A stretch of 8,061 nt of DNA, from assembly GCA_937877165.1 (NCBI GenBank), contig CALEFO010000083.1:1-8061 (forward strand), read 5' to 3'. This stretch comes from an uncultured Lachnospiraceae bacterium (GTDB lineage: Bacteria > Bacillota > Clostridia > Lachnospirales > Lachnospiraceae). The position numbers and the translations under genes are program-made. Below are positions 6,023 to 8,061 of this stretch, piece by piece. How positions within the stretch are numbered: position 1 is the first letter of the stretch; every line of letters starts with the position of its first letter. A model generated the notes under the pieces. It did not search any database. It saw nothing but the letters and a program-made list of their open reading frames with translations, and was not told the origin of the DNA.

Positions 6023-6751
6023 TCAGAACACCGCCGCAACAATCTTCTGCTGTTCGACATCCACAACGCCATAGGTGTTCAGCCGCAGTCTCGGAATCAC
6101 CGGGAGGCTGACAAAGGCGAGTGTCATAAAAGTTCCGATGTCCGCCGTGACGCCATTTGCCCGCCAGGGCCATATCCGCATCGTTGTCTCCTGCAACAAT
6201 CAGATTGTGGGAGTCATGTGCAATACTCGATGCCACCGCGCCATGTTTCAGGCCGAAATAACGGCAGGAATCAGTGTCGCCATTTTGATTGCCACAGCCG
6301 GAGAAATCCCGGCTCCGATCGCCTTGCGAATGATGTAATCCATCGCTTCCTCCACATTGGAACACTCATGATCCGACCGGACTCCCGCCGCAATATAGGC
6401 GTTCAGATCCTTCCCGTCAAGGAGCGGCGCATACCCATCCACGATTTTGCCGGCTTCGGTGCAGTCGCAGATTTTCCGCAGAATCTCCGGATCGCAGCGC
6501 ACGGTTCCGTAGCTGTTCATCATATCGGCAAGGCCAAGGACGCGCGGACTCGCATAATATGGCCGTAGTTTCTCCGCATTCAGAACTGCAGCGGATTCGT
6601 CCAGGCTCGTTGCCGGCACGCAGGCGGGCAGCATGAAGTAAACAGAAAGCATCAGGTCCTTTGTGGTTTCCAGCATAAATTTCAGGCTGTCAAGTCCTGC
6701 GACATTGGAGATCTCATGCAGATCGGTAACCACCGCAGTGGTTCCATGCGG
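6023..6751 (-). pseudogene. ade: Adenine deaminase remnant (N-terminus missing, internal deletions, frameshifts)
   Basis: About 730 nt remain of a gene normally near 1.7 kb. Intact adenine deaminase converts adenine to hypoxanthine in purine salvage. Reading leftwards, the first block (6751-6344) gives PHGTTAVVTDLHEISNV, YFMLPACVPAT, SPRVLGLADMMNS, GKDLNAYIAAGVRSDHE and VEEA. It joins in frame to MDYIIRKAIGAGISP and MATLIPA, so a middle block of roughly 70 residues is gone. Near 6262-6265 one base is missing in a C-run and the frame shifts into YFGLKHGAVA. At about 6230 this joins SSIAHDSHNLIVAG, dropping another large block. Near 6158-6164 a third deletion with a frame change leads into FMTLAFVSLPVIPRLRLN and a stop at 6023. 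The amidohydrolase start of the gene with its metal-binding His motif is absent, and the usual DGHAP reads DGYAP. The homology is clear, and the remnant cannot encode a working enzyme. Confidence 0.9.
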
Positions 6752-6835
6752 CTTATCCTTTACTGAAAAATTCTATCACGGACTCAGCCTTCCCGTCATT
6801 CGTATCTTCCAAACATATGCCGCCGGGCGCACAGC

Positions 6836-6871
6836 AAAACAGGGAGCAGGCACTCTCTCCTGTTCCCTGTT
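6836..6871 (-). terminator. Hairpin terminator downstream of queA
   Basis: On the minus strand AACAGGGA (6871-6864) and TCCCTGTT (6845-6838) pair over 8 bp. An inner CAGG/CCTG pairing across a single A-C mismatch extends the stem, and TGTTTTGC follows. It starts about 28 nt after the queA stop. The T-run is only four long, so termination may be partial. Confidence 0.65.
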
Positions 6872-6899
6872 CTGGTCTTTTTGAAAAGCCTGAACCATG

Positions 6900-8000
6900 C
6901 TAATGAAAATAGCAGGCATCACCGAAGCTGAAGAATCTGTACTTCTCCTTCACGGCTTCCTTGTACGCATTCAGCACGTGGTCTCTTCCTGCAAACGCCG
7001 AGACCAGCATCACCAGTGTGGATTCCGGCAGATGGAAGTTGGTAATCAGCCCGTCCATCACCTTGAACCGGTAGCCGGGATAGATGAAAATAGACGTGTT
7101 GTCCGCGCCCGCATGCACGATGCCGTTCTCATCCGCCGCAGACTCCACGGTGCGGCAGCTCGTCGTGCCGACGCAGATCACGCGTTTTCCCTTTGCGTGC
7201 GTCTCATTGATGAGATCTGCAGCCGCGGGCGGCACATTGTACCACTCGGTGTGCATATGGTGCTTCGTTACGTCATCCACCTTGACCGGACGGAAGGTTC
7301 CGAGCCCCACATGGAGCGTGACATAGGCCAGATTGACACCCTTGTCCTGAATTTTCTTCAGAAGATCCTCCGTAAAGTGCAGGCCTGCCGTCGGCGCCGC
7401 CGCACTTCCGTCAAACTTCGCGTAGACCGTCTGGTACATGTTGGGATCTTCCAGCTTGTGTGTAATGTAAGGCGGAAGGGGCATCTCGCCGAGCCGGTCG
7501 AGCACCTCCTCGAAAATGCCCTCATAATGAAACTTCACAAGGCGGTTTCCGTCATCCACGACATCCATGATCTCCGCCGTCAGCTGCCCGTCGCCAAAGG
7601 TTACCTCTGCGCCGGGGCGAAGCTTTTTGCCAGGACGCACCAGTGTCTCCCAGACGTCCCCTTCTCTTCTTTTCAGAAGAAGAATCTCCACGTTCGCGCC
7701 GGTTCCCACCTTGGTACCGAGAAGTCTTGCCGGAATGACCCGGGTGTTGTTCAGAACCAGAGTTTCTCCCGGCTCCAGGTAGTCCACGATATCATGAAAA
7801 ATCCTGTGCTCCAGCTCCCCGGTCTTCCGGTCGATGCACAAAAGCCTGCAGGCGTCGCGCTGTTCGTTGGGATCCTGCGCGATCAGCTCCTTGGGCAGAT
7901 CAAAGTAATAATCCGATGTCTTATGGCCGAGAGGAACACCCTCCCTGCTCTCCTGCACCTCTGCCGGGGAGGCCATATTTTCTTCCTTCATTTCACTCAT
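6900..8000 (-). CDS. queA: S-adenosylmethionine:tRNA ribosyltransferase-isomerase
   Basis: 366 aa from this start, against about 340-350 in the family. QueA moves the ribosyl part of SAM onto 7-aminomethyl-7-deazaguanine at the wobble position of GUN tRNAs to form epoxyqueuosine. Family marks run in order: SDYYFDLPKELIAQDP, the GETLVLNNTRVIPARL motif, ETLVRPGKKLRPG, PTAGLHFTEDLL, VTLHVGLGTFRPV, HMHTEWYNV, TNFHLPESTLVMLVSAFAGR, and RFFSFGDAC at the C-terminus. The protein is complete at the C-terminal end. The ATG at 8000 has GTGAGG six bases upstream; a GTG at 8012 and an ATG at 7976 (AAGGA seven bases before it) are alternatives. The first 25 or so residues are a hydrophilic extension before the usual N-terminus, so the 7976 start is a real possibility. 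Confidence 0.96.
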   Translation of the reverse strand: MSEMKEENMASPAEVQESREGVPLGHKTSDYYFDLPKELIAQDPNEQRDACRLLCIDRKTGELEHRIFHDIVDYLEPGETLVLNNTRVIPARLLGTKVGTGANVEILLLKRREGDVWETLVRPGKKLRPGAEVTFGDGQLTAEIMDVVDDGNRLVKFHYEGIFEEVLDRLGEMPLPPYITHKLEDPNMYQTVYAKFDGSAAAPTAGLHFTEDLLKKIQDKGVNLAYVTLHVGLGTFRPVKVDDVTKHHMHTEWYNVPPAAADLINETHAKGKRVICVGTTSCRTVESAADENGIVHAGADNTSIFIYPGYRFKVMDGLITNFHLPESTLVMLVSAFAGRDHVLNAYKEAVKEKYRFFSFGDACYFH

Positions 8001-8016
8001 TTTATACCTCACTGAG

Positions 8017-8044
8017 GCAGCCGGTGCGTCAGCACCGTTGCTGC
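8017..8044. repeat. GC-rich hairpin upstream of queA
   Basis: GCAGC CGGTGC (8017-8027) pairs with GCACCG (8032-8037) and, after a TT bulge, GCTGC (8040-8044). This is an 11-bp stem with a 4-nt loop. No T-run follows on either strand, so it is not a standard terminator. It lies about 17 nt before the chosen queA start and may be a leader structure, or the 3' end or intercistronic element of an unseen upstream gene. Confidence 0.55.
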
Positions 8045-8061
8045 AGCTCCTCCCTCACGCA

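Noticed and set aside
6753..6899. Open frame continuing about 48 codons past the queA TAG stop, in the queA frame, ending near FFSKG
   Set aside because: A terminator hairpin lies inside it, QueA is already complete at its usual C-terminus, and no start or known domain was recognised, so stop-codon readthrough or a separate gene is not supported.
6897..8015. Plus-strand frame of 372 codons opposite queA
   Set aside because: It mirrors queA almost end to end, as expected from codon bias, and shows no domain pattern.
8013..8061. C-terminus of an upstream gene on the minus strand
   Set aside because: Two different minus-strand frames stay open to the right edge for only about 10-16 codons; neither gives a recognisable protein end.

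Overview
The window looks like a chromosomal segment from a moderately GC-rich Firmicute, most plausibly a gut or oral Lachnospiraceae. The clues are strong AAGGAG-type ribosome binding sites, GC near 55% in the core genes, and the style of the ManA, ManC and QueA proteins. This placement is inference. No rRNA, tRNA, CRISPR array or insertion sequence was seen.

Left part (1-3892, all minus strand): a GDP-mannose/GDP-L-fucose operon transcribed right to left as gmd, fcl, manC, manA. The last gene is cut by the left edge. ManA makes mannose-6-phosphate from fructose-6-phosphate. ManC makes GDP-mannose from mannose-1-phosphate and carries a C-terminal cupin. Gmd dehydrates GDP-mannose to the 4-keto-6-deoxy sugar, and Fcl epimerises and reduces that to GDP-L-fucose. 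The phosphomannomutase and the fucosyltransferases that use the product are not in the window. A 214-nt spacer between gmd and fcl holds a perfect 13-bp inverted repeat with a smaller hairpin nested in it.

Middle (3893-4963): a 171-nt AT-rich divergent promoter region, then an AraC-family regulator on the plus strand. It is a natural candidate to control the fucose operon or a neighbouring carbohydrate locus.

Accessory stretch (4964-6899, minus strand): a lower-GC (about 42%) toxin-antitoxin pair with its own terminator. It consists of a Panacea-domain (DUF4065) antitoxin followed, with an 8-nt overlap, by a MazF/PemK-like endoribonuclease. The antitoxin ends in a short acidic, Trp-containing tail that resembles the toxin-binding tail of MazE. 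Directly upstream lies an adenine deaminase (ade) pseudogene that has lost its N-terminus and several internal blocks and carries frameshifts.

Right end (6900-8061): queA, for the queuosine step of tRNA modification, on the minus strand with a hairpin terminator after it. A GC-rich hairpin sits just upstream of its start.
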